Shown here: piece by piece, positions 47,275 to 55,802 of the stretch
How positions within the stretch are numbered: the stretch's first letter is position 1
How the letters are laid out: each line of letters begins with the position of its first letter
DNA from: Gluconobacter cerevisiae
Lineage (GTDB): Bacteria; Pseudomonadota; Alphaproteobacteria; Acetobacterales; Acetobacteraceae
Direction of reading: 5' to 3'
DNA length: 64,000 nucleotides
NCBI RefSeq assembly: GCF_015244675.1
Contig: NZ_JABCQO010000003.1
Location: 248,001 to 312,000 of the forward strand
Notes under the pieces: generated by a model
Database searches by the model: none
What the model was told of the DNA's origin: nothing
Seen by the model: the letters and a program-made list of their open reading frames with translations, nothing else
Program-made: the position numbers and the translations under genes

Positions 47275-50004
47275 TCAGGTGGCTTTCCAGTCAGAAAGCC
47301 GTTTGGTGAGTTCCAATCTAAACTTCTCATCTTCGCAGCAGTCGATCGCATCTGTGAGCAGCGTCGTAGCCGTATCGGGATCTGTAGGACGTAATATATC
47401 GGCCTTAGCGGCGAAAAAGGTCGCCCGATACTTTGACGGCATGGACATCGCTAGCCCCTTATCGATAAGATCAAGGGCACCCGGGTCTCCTGTGCCTCTT
47501 GCCGATTCAGCACGACGAAGGTACCAAAATGAGCCGCGTTGACGCTCGGGGATCTCATCAAGGATCCCACCAGCTCGTGCCGGATCGCCATCCATCAGCG
47601 CCGCATCGGCGTAGTGCACCGAGGCAAATGGGGACACCCGACGAAGTGCCACAAAGAATGATAGCGCCCGCTTGATCTCTGCTTTCGCTTCGGCTGCCTT
47701 CCCCAAACGAACGAGCATCTTCGCTGCGGCAATGCAGATACGCCCTACGGCAACGCGCTCGTCATCGTCCTCGGACGATGACGGGTCGCCGAGGTTAATC
47801 TCCTCAAAGATCTCAAGGAATAATTCGGGTTGACTGTAAGCCCAGTCGGGTCCGAAAGCTGCAAACGCGCGGACGGGCTGCGACTCCCCTGACCATGTTG
47901 CGGCTTTGATCATCTGGGCCATGAACACGCCGTATCGGTTTGTCATTTCACGGCTAAACTGTTGAAGATGCCCACGGCGCATAGTCGCGAGTAACTCTAT
48001 TAGCGTACTGATTTGCACGGAGCCTGGCTCCGATTGTTCCGCCTCAATGATATTGAACAGCAGTGTTTTTGCACGGTCAGATTCGTCGGTGAGCAACCGA
48101 GCCAGTTGTAGCATGGACGGGTAGGCAACCGGATCGTTCTCGATTAGCTTCTCGAAGCTCGCCTTTGCTTCCTGCACTCTGCCTAGCTTCAACAGCGACT
48201 TTGCCCGGTGATGCCGGATGGTTGTGAGACTTGGAGATGACGACCCCACTCGCCGCTCAAGATGGTCGAAAGTCGGCATACGGCCTTCGAGTTCATGCTT
48301 CGCGGCCTGCTTTTCGCCTCGATCGCGCATGTTGCGGTAGCTGATTTCAATCGCTTCCACTACACTGAGCACCCATTCGCGCTCCGGGCCGTTGACAGAG
48401 CCTTCCGCATCAGTTGCTGGATCCCCGATCAGTTCCGGATTGAGATCGCAGGGAGCGGCGCTGTGTAAATACGCGTAGCGTAGTATCCCCGCTTCAGGTC
48501 GCTCGGTGAGCAGCCGCGTGAGGAGCGCACTGTGACGGCGCGCCACGCGCACGAAATCGACTTTTTTCGGATCAATGGCGGCGCGCAGTAGCTTTTCCAA
48601 TTTTGCGCGCAGGTCTTGTTCTGCGATTGGAATTTCTGTGCTCAACGCCTTGGCGGAGGCATAGACAATGTCATGCAGACGTTCGGTTCCTTCTTGACTG
48701 CGCATGAGAAATGCCCAGCGCTCCAAGTCAATAATGCCGCTCTTGCCCATGATACGCTTGGCGAGCAAGGAATCGAGGGTCGCGGAACCGGCCCACAGGA
48801 ACGGAGCAAGACGGGAGCCGAGCACGGCAAGATTGCGGCGAACAATCCGCTGCGCAACCGTCTGCCTACGGTCGTCAATCGCAGACGGTAGGTAAGCGCA
48901 TTCCTCCACGAGCTCTTCCCATGCGACCTGCTCGTCCCTAACTAAGCCGTTGAGTATCCGGAGCAGCAACGGATGGGCGCCCACGGCATCGAAAACCTCC
49001 TTTAGGACGGTCGACGGACACGGCGTCGGTGCGCCGGCCGACAATACCTCTTTCGCGTCAATTTCAGAGAGCTCCTCCAGCTTCAGCGGATCGGCGCCCC
49101 AGGCGACCTGGGACGTGAGTAGGACGTTGGAGGCTGGCCCGCACTTTGCTGCTAGGGCATCAAGATCAAGGTCGACGGTGACGTTATCGAGAACCACTAG
49201 TGCACTCTGCGTCCGGAGGATGCCAATTACATTAAGTTTGTAGCCATTACTTCGGACGTCGAAGGCATCGAGCTCAATTGCGTCCTTTAGGTCGGCAGCA
49301 TCGACCCATATAATCTGCTCGTATTGATCTCGAACAGCGTGTGCCACCGCGCAAGTCAACTCGGTCTTTCCGATCCCGCCCATCCCGGAGATCACGACGC
49401 AACGGTCGTTGTCCAACCTACCCTTGACCGCGTCGATTTCATCTTTACGACCGCAGAACGCCCTATCGAGGTCGGGGACCCTCTGACTTGCCGCGTACTG
49501 CTCATTTATACGACGCAGATTGGGCAGAATTGGTGCGATACGCTCTATGATTACATCGTCAAGGAGGCACTCCTTGACGATGTAATCGGCAATATCCTGC
49601 CCCGCATAAACGTCGATCGTCACTCCGAGTGCCAGATACCTCGCTCTGCGCTTGCTTTGCCGAGTGCGGGCCGTCGGACCGGCATGGCGCGTGCTAAAGA
49701 TTCGCCAATGACGGATATGGGGAGCAGCACGTCGCAGATGTCGGATGTCATGCCGAAGCTTCGCCTCCGTAGAGTTGAAGAAATCCTTGTCAGAACTCGC
49801 CTCGGACGCGCTACCGTCCGGCCATAGTGCATCCAGTGCCCCCGATACAGGCGCTCCCTGTAGGTTGAGTCCGTTGGCCTGCACGGTCGCGCCAGCCATT
49901 TTGTCCCAGATAGGCTTGAGCAGCTTTTCCAAACTTGCACCGCTTACGCCTTGTAGATCCTCTAGCAGATCCCGCACGAAACGTCTGTGAAGCTCGTCGT
50001 TCAA
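47275..50004 (-). CDS. STAND ATPase with N-terminal nuclease-like domain and TPR region
   Basis: About 909 aa. The N-terminal region holds ALDALWPDGSASEASSDKDF followed by a spaced Lys and Asp (AKLRHDIRHL), a pattern seen in restriction-type nuclease domains of antiphage NLR-like proteins. The NB-ARC core has Walker A GMGGIGKTEL near 210, Walker B SALVVLDNV and GAHPLLLRIL. The C-terminal third is helical TPR-like (KLGRVQEAKASFEKLIENDP, SFWYLRRAESARGTGDPGAL). TTG 50004 is preferred because GGAGG lies 5 bp upstream; the frame opens at 50025. Role as a phage sensor is inferred. Confidence 0.75.
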   Translation of the reverse strand: MNDELHRRFVRDLLEDLQGVSGASLEKLLKPIWDKMAGATVQANGLNLQGAPVSGALDALWPDGSASEASSDKDFFNSTEAKLRHDIRHLRRAAPHIRHWRIFSTRHAGPTARTRQSKRRARYLALGVTIDVYAGQDIADYIVKECLLDDVIIERIAPILPNLRRINEQYAASQRVPDLDRAFCGRKDEIDAVKGRLDNDRCVVISGMGGIGKTELTCAVAHAVRDQYEQIIWVDAADLKDAIELDAFDVRSNGYKLNVIGILRTQSALVVLDNVTVDLDLDALAAKCGPASNVLLTSQVAWGADPLKLEELSEIDAKEVLSAGAPTPCPSTVLKEVFDAVGAHPLLLRILNGLVRDEQVAWEELVEECAYLPSAIDDRRQTVAQRIVRRNLAVLGSRLAPFLWAGSATLDSLLAKRIMGKSGIIDLERWAFLMRSQEGTERLHDIVYASAKALSTEIPIAEQDLRAKLEKLLRAAIDPKKVDFVRVARRHSALLTRLLTERPEAGILRYAYLHSAAPCDLNPELIGDPATDAEGSVNGPEREWVLSVVEAIEISYRNMRDRGEKQAAKHELEGRMPTFDHLERRVGSSSPSLTTIRHHRAKSLLKLGRVQEAKASFEKLIENDPVAYPSMLQLARLLTDESDRAKTLLFNIIEAEQSEPGSVQISTLIELLATMRRGHLQQFSREMTNRYGVFMAQMIKAATWSGESQPVRAFAAFGPDWAYSQPELFLEIFEEINLGDPSSSEDDDERVAVGRICIAAAKMLVRLGKAAEAKAEIKRALSFFVALRRVSPFASVHYADAALMDGDPARAGGILDEIPERQRGSFWYLRRAESARGTGDPGALDLIDKGLAMSMPSKYRATFFAAKADILRPTDPDTATTLLTDAIDCCEDEKFRLELTKRLSDWKAT

Positions 50005-50479
50005 GATGCCCTCCAAATCGTTCAAATCTTCTTGTCGCCGCTTCGTGCGAGTGTGTCTGAAGAAGATTACCTCGCCAAGCTTTCAAGCCAAGGCTTAGTT
50101 TTTGCTGGCCCGCGCACGACAGCAGGCCAGCCAGTCACCAGATCGGAGACGGCCTCTCTACCTAACTTGAGGAGGGTGACGGGAAAACGCTCGGAAGCCC
50201 GCTTCGGCCAGGAGCTGTCCTTCATTGGTCCAATCGTAAATGGCGCGACTTAGTCCCGATCTCGAGGATTGATCCAAGTGAGGGTTAAGTCCGCTATTGG
50301 AGAAGGCAATGGGGCAGCACAACGGCCGGGTTTGGCGCGAAGCTGTCGCGAAGATCGTTCATATGAACTTCCGATCGGCTGATCATCCTGCCCAATAGCA
50401 GACGTTCCGCTTTCCTGAAGGGTTTCGGGCGCCGCGAGGCGTACGAAAGTCTGGGAAGACCGAACCCGCGACACCGGGA
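50005..50479. other. Gene-free stretch upstream of the STAND gene
   Basis: About 475 bp with no supportable gene. It contains the promoter region of the STAND ATPase on the minus strand and runs into the non-coding 3' end of the IS91-family element. Confidence 0.35.
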
Positions 50480-50720
50480 CTCAGTTATGGGGAATTTGCA
50501 ACTGGCGCCGCCCCGGGGGAGAGCCTGAGCCAGAACATACAGGTGCGTTTGTGGAACTGGAACGGGTTTTTATGACCGGATCTGCATGACGCGATGACAG
50601 AATTTGCGGTGCAGACAGCGATTTTCCCGGCTTTTCCGGTGATGCTTACAGGAGCCCCGGTTTGCCGGAGCGGAGCCACTCCGACATCGGGATCGGTCAT
50701 GCTGTAATCTCTGCGGGCTG

Positions 50721-51911
50721 TCATGGTGATCCCCCGGCCGGAGCAGTCGCCCGGGGTGGCCCTCGGGGCTGGCACCATCGGGGAAGGATCTGGATGACGA
50801 CCATCGGACCACCACAGCATGGGCACGGCGGTGGCGTGACCGGTTCGGTTTCCGGGACTTCTGGCGCTGGTGTGGACATGACATTCAGCAGTTCCCGCAC
50901 CCGGGCGAGGCTGGCCTTGCGGCTGGAACTGGCCAGCAGGCCATAATGGCGGATGCGATGAAATCCCCGTGGCAGGACATGCAGCATGAAGCGGCGGATG
51001 AACTCATCCGTGGCGAGTGTCATGACCTGCTGCTGGTGGGCCGTGTCCCGCCGGTAGTCCTTGTAGCGGAACGTCACGCCGTTTTCGTTGAACGCCAGGA
51101 GGCGGCGGTTCGAGATGGCGACACGGTGGGTATAGCGTGACAGATAGGCCAGCACCGCTTTTGGACCGGCAAACGGGGGCTTGGCGTAGACGACCCAGCG
51201 CCTGCTGCGCACAGGGGCCAGATACCGCAGGAAGGCACGGCGGTCTGCCAAAGGGGCAAGTTGCCCCCGGAAGACCAGCCGATCGGCGTCGAAAAGTGCC
51301 AGCAGCCGGGTCAGGAACAGGCGGCGGAACAGCTTGCCCAGCACCCGGACGGGCAGCAGGAAGGCCGGGCGTGACGAGATCCAGCGCCGGCCATCGGGCG
51401 AGAGACCGCCACCCGGCACGATCATGTGCACATGGGGATGGTGGGTCAGCGCCGAACCCCAGCTGTGCAGCACGGCGGTGATGCCGATGCGGGCACCCAG
51501 ATGCCGGGGATCGGCGGCGATCGTCATCATCGTCTCCGAGGCGGCCTGGAACAGCAGGGCGTAGAGAACGGCCTTGTTCTGGAGCGCGATGTGGGCGATC
51601 CGCGCAGGCAGGGTGAAGACGACATGGAAATACCCGACCGGCAGCAGATCGGCCTCCCGCTCGGCCAGCCATGTCCGCGCGGCGTTCCCCTGACAGCGCG
51701 GACAATGACGGTTGCGACAGCTGTTATAGGCGATCCGCCAGTGTCCACAGTCCCCGCAGGCCGCGACATGACCACCAAGGGCCGCCGTGCGACAATGTTC
51801 GATCGCCGACATGACCTTGAGCTGCTGCAGGGGGAGACGGCCGGCATGGGCTGACCGCCAGGCAGGACCGGCAGCCCGAAAGATGTCCCCCAGTGCGAGG
51901 GAGGCGGACAT
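50721..51911 (-). CDS. IS91-family HUH transposase
   Basis: 396 aa. An N-terminal zinc-binding module reads CGDCGHWRIAYNSCRNRHC and CQGN. The HUH metal site is in LTHHPHVHMIVPGGGLS near residue 160 and the catalytic tyrosine is in YLSRYTHRVAISNRRL near residue 245, all diagnostic of rolling-circle IS91 transposases. The C-terminus is Pro-rich. The upstream recombinase gene ends 20 bp before this start. Confidence 0.93.
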   Translation of the reverse strand: MSASLALGDIFRAAGPAWRSAHAGRLPLQQLKVMSAIEHCRTAALGGHVAACGDCGHWRIAYNSCRNRHCPRCQGNAARTWLAEREADLLPVGYFHVVFTLPARIAHIALQNKAVLYALLFQAASETMMTIAADPRHLGARIGITAVLHSWGSALTHHPHVHMIVPGGGLSPDGRRWISSRPAFLLPVRVLGKLFRRLFLTRLLALFDADRLVFRGQLAPLADRRAFLRYLAPVRSRRWVVYAKPPFAGPKAVLAYLSRYTHRVAISNRRLLAFNENGVTFRYKDYRRDTAHQQQVMTLATDEFIRRFMLHVLPRGFHRIRHYGLLASSSRKASLARVRELLNVMSTPAPEVPETEPVTPPPCPCCGGPMVVIQILPRWCQPRGPPRATAPAGGSP

Positions 51912-51930
51912 GACCGCCCCTGCTCCGGGA

Positions 51931-52836
51931 TCAGCCGTCGGGCCTTGCCTGCGCCGTCGTCAGCATGCCCAGCCTGTCGAGCGGACTGATGACGGCCCGC
52001 ACGGTCCGTGTCGCAACTTTTGTATAAAGGGCCGTGGTCTCCAGGCGGGAATGACCCAGCAGAACCTGGATCACGCGGACATCAACACCATCCTCAAGCA
52101 GGTGCGTGGCAAAGCTGTGCCGCAGGGTATGAGGCCCCACACGTCTGGTGATCGAAGCAGCCCGCGCGGCATCGACAACCACACGATGGAGCTGCCGTGT
52201 GCTGATGGGCCTCATGGTGTCCTGGCCGGGAAAAAGCCAGCCACCGGAATGCATCACGCCCTGCTGGCGTCCGGCCTTCCACCACTCCCGCAGCAGGGGC
52301 AGAAGGTCTGCCGGAAGCATGGCGTTGCGATATCGTCCCCCTTTGCCCCGTTCGACCCTGAGCAGCATGCGCTCGCTGTCGATATCGCTGATCTTGAGAG
52401 CGGCGACCTCGGCCACCCGCAGGCCTGCCCCATAGGCGACCGACAGGGCGGCCTGATGCTTGAGGCATACGGTCGCGTTGAGCAACCGGGCAACTTCATC
52501 ACGGCTCAGCACGACGGGCAGGTTGCGGGGCTGCGCTACCCGGACCAGCCTGCGTGCAAGGTCGGGGCGGTCGAGCGTCTGGGTGAAGAAAAACCGCAGC
52601 GCCGACACGATGGCATTCATGGTCGGTGTCGGCATGCCAGCCGCGTTCTGCGCAATCTGAAACTGGCGCACATCCTCGACTGTTGCCGTGTGGGGTGAGC
52701 GGCCCAGAAACGTGGCGAAACGGCCGACATCGCGAAGGTAATTGCGTTGCGTCTCCCGGGAGAACCGCCGCACCGCCATGTCATCAAGCAGGCGCTGGCG
52801 AAGGGGACTGATTGCAGCAATGCACAGGGACTCTGT
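51931..52836 (-). CDS. XerD-like tyrosine recombinase of the IS91-type element
   Basis: About 301 aa with an N-terminal SAM-like domain (FSRETQRNYLRDVGRFATFL) and a catalytic domain with the Arg box SVAYGAGLRVAEVAALK, GPHTLRHSFATHLLEDG (HxLRH), GHSRLETTALYTKV (nucleophile Tyr). Such recombinases accompany some IS91 elements and may resolve transposition products. The start is at the first or second of two adjacent ATGs. Confidence 0.9.
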   Translation of the reverse strand, partial: TESLCIAAISPLRQRLLDDMAVRRFSRETQRNYLRDVGRFATFLGRSPHTATVEDVRQFQIAQNAAGMPTPTMNAIVSALRFFFTQTLDRPDLARRLVRVAQPRNLPVVLSRDEVARLLNATVCLKHQAALSVAYGAGLRVAEVAALKISDIDSERMLLRVERGKGGRYRNAMLPADLLPLLREWWKAGRQQGVMHSGGWLFPGQDTMRPISTRQLHRVVVDAARAASITRRVGPHTLRHSFATHLLEDGVDVRVIQVLLGHSRLETTALYTKVATRTVRAVISPLDRLGMLTTAQARPDG

Positions 52837-52989
52837 CATCATCCGGCTCCTTCTGGTGGGAAGAAGCCAGAGTGCTTGACCAGATCAGGACAGTTCCAAA
52901 TAAAACAGATCGCTCACGCCGTGGTGACAGACCTGCACACCGCACCAATCCCGCGCAGCGGGTTCGTTCTCCCCCCCAAAGCTGACAAA

Positions 52990-53030
52990 CTTCTCCTCTC
53001 CAGCGCCAGTCAGAACCTGGAGAGGAGAAG
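52990..53030 (-). terminator. Strong hairpin at the end of the FkbM gene
   Basis: Fourteen-base arms CTTCTCCTCTCCAG (52990-53003) and CTGGAGAGGAGAAG (53017-53030), overlapping the last codons of the FkbM gene. On the minus strand it is followed by TTTG. Confidence 0.7.
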
Positions 53031-53858
53031 ATTCCCCCGGCTACGCCCACGGCGCTCATACCCACAGCGCCGCAGCACCGGAAAGACGTCCTGGGCCCAC
53101 CGGCCATGCTCGGTGTCTTCCATGATGAGATGATCAGGCCACAACGTCGCTGGCGCCTCGCGAAAAAACGGCAGCAACGCCCGGTCTTCATAACCTTCGA
53201 TGTCGATTTTCAGAACATGCACGGCCGTCACATCGCAGGCCTGCAGAATGTCCAGAAGCGGACGGATACGCACTGCGGCACCGTGCCCGGCACCGACCCG
53301 ACCGCCGCCGAAATCCCCGTTCATCTGCACGAGCTGACCGGAGCCCTCCTGATCCCCGACGGCGACACGTAAGAGATCGGCCTGCATCCCGTTCAGCCTC
53401 ATATTGGTCGTCAGGCGCTCGAACAGCACCGGGTTCGGTTCAACGGCGATGACACGGGCTTCTCTCTGGGCGGCATAGAGCGAAAAGAACCCCATATTCG
53501 CGCCCACATCTACAAACGTGCCGCCTTTCGGCAGATGACGCCGCAGCCATTTCAGCTCGCGATGATTGTAGCACGCGCCACACACCGCCGATTTTGCATC
53601 CGTCTGGTTGTCCTGCGGGTAAAACCGCACCTTCAACCCGAACAGGGTCGCATCGACAGGACCTGAGGAGCAGTCTCGTTTGAACCGTTCCATGAACGGC
53701 CGACGCAGACGGCTGTACCCCAAGGGAGTGTTGAAGAAGACTTTCCGGATCTTCTTCTGCGCCTCTGTCAGCGGATAGGATCCAAAAGACAGGACACGCG
53801 TAAGGCCGTATCCGTCCAGCACAATGTGCTCAGAAGACGGGTCTGAGTGTTCTGACAT
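53010..53858 (-). CDS. FkbM family SAM-dependent methyltransferase
   Basis: 282 aa. The SAM motif GGTFVDVGANMGFFSLYAA is near residue 113, followed by RVIAVEPNPVLFERL, VAVGDQEGSG and HVLKIDIEGYEDRALLPF, the FkbM signature. Members O-methylate sugars or small molecules; the target here is unknown. It sits alone between the IS91-type element and the repressor region and could be cargo of either. A 14-bp hairpin ends it. Confidence 0.88.
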   Translation of the reverse strand: MSEHSDPSSEHIVLDGYGLTRVLSFGSYPLTEAQKKIRKVFFNTPLGYSRLRRPFMERFKRDCSSGPVDATLFGLKVRFYPQDNQTDAKSAVCGACYNHRELKWLRRHLPKGGTFVDVGANMGFFSLYAAQREARVIAVEPNPVLFERLTTNMRLNGMQADLLRVAVGDQEGSGQLVQMNGDFGGGRVGAGHGAAVRIRPLLDILQACDVTAVHVLKIDIEGYEDRALLPFFREAPATLWPDHLIMEDTEHGRWAQDVFPVLRRCGYERRGRSRGNLLLSRF

Positions 53859-53948
53859 AAGAGATGATGACCGTATGGAAGGGAGTAACGGGGCTTCGAT
53901 GAAGCAAACGGCAGGGTCAGGACGCGCTGTGTCCGACGGACCGTTCCG

Positions 53949-54191
53949 TCACAGCTTCCCGACCTCGCGACAAAGTTGGAGCAGGCTGCCCATCCGCTGT
54001 TGCAGCACGGCGCCGAGCACCATCACGCCCTCCAGCAGACGCGCGCCTTCCGTGTCCGCCCGCAGACTCTCGAGGCGCCCTTTGAGCAGCGCATGCTCGA
54101 TCTCGATCAGACGCAGCACGTCATGCAGGCCAGCATGCAGGTCCTCGAGACCGGCTGGACGGGGTGGTGGCAACAGTGGATCTTCAGGCAT
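53949..54191 (-). CDS. Small helical protein, unknown function
   Basis: 80 aa, Pro-rich start (MPEDPLLPPPRP) then two amphipathic helices (LHDVLRLIEIEHALLKGRLE, VMVLGAVLQQRMGSLLQLC). It is divergent from the repressor and a promoter-like TTGATA/TATTTC pair overlaps the palindrome at 54298-54322, so it is probably regulated by it. No family recognised. Its helical character resembles the 68-aa protein at 58289. Confidence 0.55.
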   Translation of the reverse strand: MPEDPLLPPPRPAGLEDLHAGLHDVLRLIEIEHALLKGRLESLRADTEGARLLEGVMVLGAVLQQRMGSLLQLCREVGKL

Positions 54192-54274
54192 GACAATCCC
54201 TTGGACAAAAATGTCGGTTTCATGCGAGGATCTGACGATGACGAGTCACGGGCCACGCAACATTTCGATGCCAA

Positions 54275-54322
54275 GAAATACGGTTTTTCGACTTTCATAT
54301 CAAGCGGAATATCGTATTGATA
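54275..54322 (-). promoter_or_regulatory. Operator palindrome and promoter of the 80-aa gene
   Basis: TATCAA (54298-54303) and TTGATA (54317-54322) form an inverted repeat around AATATCGTATT, itself a smaller palindrome. On the minus strand TTGATA at 54303-54298 and TATTTC at 54280-54275 are spaced 17 bp, so a repressor bound to the palindrome would cover the -35 box. A similar sequence, ATATCCGTATTGA, is at 55064. Confidence 0.45.
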
Positions 54323-54382
54323 CCTCATTTCCGAATGAGGACCCTCTGCGTGCCCCGACATTCCAGGCGAAAGCGTAAACTC

Positions 54383-55021
54383 ATGGACGACCAGATCCGC
54401 CTGATGCGCGAGCGCGGCGAGCGCCTCCGCGAAGCGGCGCAGAGTATTGGCATCACCCATGCCGCCAAGGCGGCGGGCGTGCCGTATACGACCCTGAGAG
54501 ACTACATGAATGGCGGGGAGATGAAGTTCTCCGCCCTTGCGTCGCTGGCCCGGGTCTGCGGTGTGTCCCTGGACTGGATCGCCTTTGGCACGGCCGGCGG
54601 CTCACCCTCCGGGGCGACAACGGTCCAGACCACCTCGACCCGTCAGATCGTTGTGCCCTGGTATGATCATCATGAAGACGGCCTGCGGATTGGCCGTGAC
54701 TGGTTGCAGAGTGTCATTCCCCGAGACCTCACAGCTCTCTGCCTTATCAGCAATGCAGGGGATGCGATGGAGCCGACCCTGTCCTCGGGTGATCTGGTCA
54801 TCGTGGACCGGAGCGTCACGACCGTGACGGGCAGCGCGCTCTATGCGCTGGAGAGTGCTGGCGCCATCCTGATCCGTCGCCTTGACCCCAAACTCGGTGG
54901 CGGGGTCCGAGTGATTGCTGACAATCATCGCTACCCGCCTCAGGACGTTGAGGCCGATCGCCTGGAGTGCTTCAAACTGCTCGGCGAAGTGGTCTGGATC
55001 GGCGGCGTGCCTCATCCCTGA
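54383..55021 (+). CDS. Phage-type repressor, XRE helix-turn-helix plus inactive S24 domain
   Basis: 212 aa. An N-terminal HTH (ITHAAKAAGVPYTTLRDYMN, ALASLARVCGVSLDWIAFG) is followed by an S24/LexA-like C-terminal domain (DAMEPTLSSGDLVIVDRSV, ALYALESAGAILIRRLDP, NHRYPPQDV). The nucleophile serine of the usual DSMEPT is alanine and the lysine expected before RL is arginine, so self-cleavage is unlikely. Start at ATG 54383; the frame opens at 54317. It probably controls this half of the island. Confidence 0.85.
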   Translation: MDDQIRLMRERGERLREAAQSIGITHAAKAAGVPYTTLRDYMNGGEMKFSALASLARVCGVSLDWIAFGTAGGSPSGATTVQTTSTRQIVVPWYDHHEDGLRIGRDWLQSVIPRDLTALCLISNAGDAMEPTLSSGDLVIVDRSVTTVTGSALYALESAGAILIRRLDPKLGGGVRVIADNHRYPPQDVEADRLECFKLLGEVVWIGGVPHP

Positions 55022-55030
55022 GGCGCTCAC

Positions 55031-55100
55031 GATATACGGGAACCTGTTTGAATAAATAGGCGCATATCCGTATTGACGACACACGGGAAATCGTAGATCA
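55031..55100 (+). promoter_or_regulatory. Repressor-downstream control region
   Basis: Holds ATATACGGGAA (55032), ATATCCGTATTGA (55064-55076) and ACACGGGAAATCG (55081), sharing half-sites with the palindrome before the repressor. TTGACG at 55073 could be a -35 box; the -10 is unclear (TAGATC at a 15-bp spacing). Confidence 0.4.
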
Positions 55101-55234
55101 TCTGACTTGTTGAGTTCATCGTGTGTGCAGGGCTGTCCTGCCACACAGGAACTGCAAGGAGCTGGCGATGATGTCTTTGTCCCGTTGTGTCTTCCGGTCT
55201 GGCCCCTGTTCCTGCCTGTCAGGGGGCGCCTGAC

Positions 55235-55411
55235 ATGGTCGTCTCCACCCTTCTTGTGCTGATCGTTCTTCTCCTGCTGGTGCTGGCGCTCGGATCGTCG
55301 GTCAGGCTGTTCGCGTGGCTGAAGGCGCGCGACATCCTGCCTCCTGCGGCGCTGATGCTGGGTACGGCGTTGGTGATCCGGGTCGTCTTCCACGCCCACT
55401 GGGGGAGATAA
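55235..55411 (+). CDS. Small two-helix membrane protein
   Basis: 58 aa: a very hydrophobic N-terminal helix (VVSTLLVLIVLLLLVLALG), a basic loop (FAWLKARD) and a second helix (PPAALMLGTALVIRVVFHA). A 21-codon frame preceded by AAGGAG (starting 55168) ends just before this ATG and may couple translation. Function unknown; the next gene follows 7 bp after. Confidence 0.55.
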   Translation: MVVSTLLVLIVLLLLVLALGSSVRLFAWLKARDILPPAALMLGTALVIRVVFHAHWGR

Positions 55412-55417
55412 GCGCTC

Positions 55418-55714
55418 ATGACGTCTTCAACAGACGGTCTGTACAGCGAGGCGACCGAAGCAAAACGCGCGGCCCGTCTGGCTGACTATCTCGAAGAATA
55501 CGGGGCTGAGGAAGACGAGACACGGCTTCTGCTGAGATATGTCTCGTGGTTCGGAGCGGGTGCCTGTCTTTTGTGCGGCATCGCCCTGGCTCTGCCCTGG
55601 CATCCGCTCTTTGCGTTCATTCTGGGCATGAGCTGTTGGACGGCTCCGCGAGAACCGTTTCTCCGGAAACTGAAAGCTGCTGAAGACCGCCGCAGGCTTC
55701 GCGGGCTGGACTGA
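55418..55714 (+). CDS. Small membrane protein, unknown function
   Basis: 98 aa with an acidic/basic cytoplasmic start (ARLADYLEEYGAEEDETRLL), two hydrophobic helices (WFGAGACLLCGIALALPWHP, LFAFILGMSCW) and a basic tail (LRKLKAAEDRRRLRGLD). It follows the 58-aa membrane protein by 6 bp, so the two are an operon under the repressor region. Confidence 0.6.
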   Translation: MTSSTDGLYSEATEAKRAARLADYLEEYGAEEDETRLLLRYVSWFGAGACLLCGIALALPWHPLFAFILGMSCWTAPREPFLRKLKAAEDRRRLRGLD

Positions 55715-55802
55715 GACGGTCCGTTCGTTTTTCGGCAGGTCGCCCGCTTTTTTCTAATTCTCCCGTCATCGACTGTTTTGCAAAAACAGCAAAGGATCCC
55801 GC

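Larger units (their letters stand above)
50480..52860 (-). mobile_element. IS91-family element with accessory tyrosine recombinase (ends approximate)
   Basis: Contains a HUH (IS91-type) transposase and, directly upstream on the same strand, a XerD-like recombinase, the arrangement of one IS91 subgroup. The ends are not flanked by inverted or target repeats, as expected for rolling-circle elements, so both limits are estimates. It splits the island between the STAND ATPase and the FkbM gene. Confidence 0.75.

Noticed and set aside
50485-50826. 113-codon frame at the end of the IS91-type element
   Set aside because: It overlaps the transposase 3' end on the same strand in another frame and is Pro/Arg-rich as expected for a shadow of GC-rich DNA.
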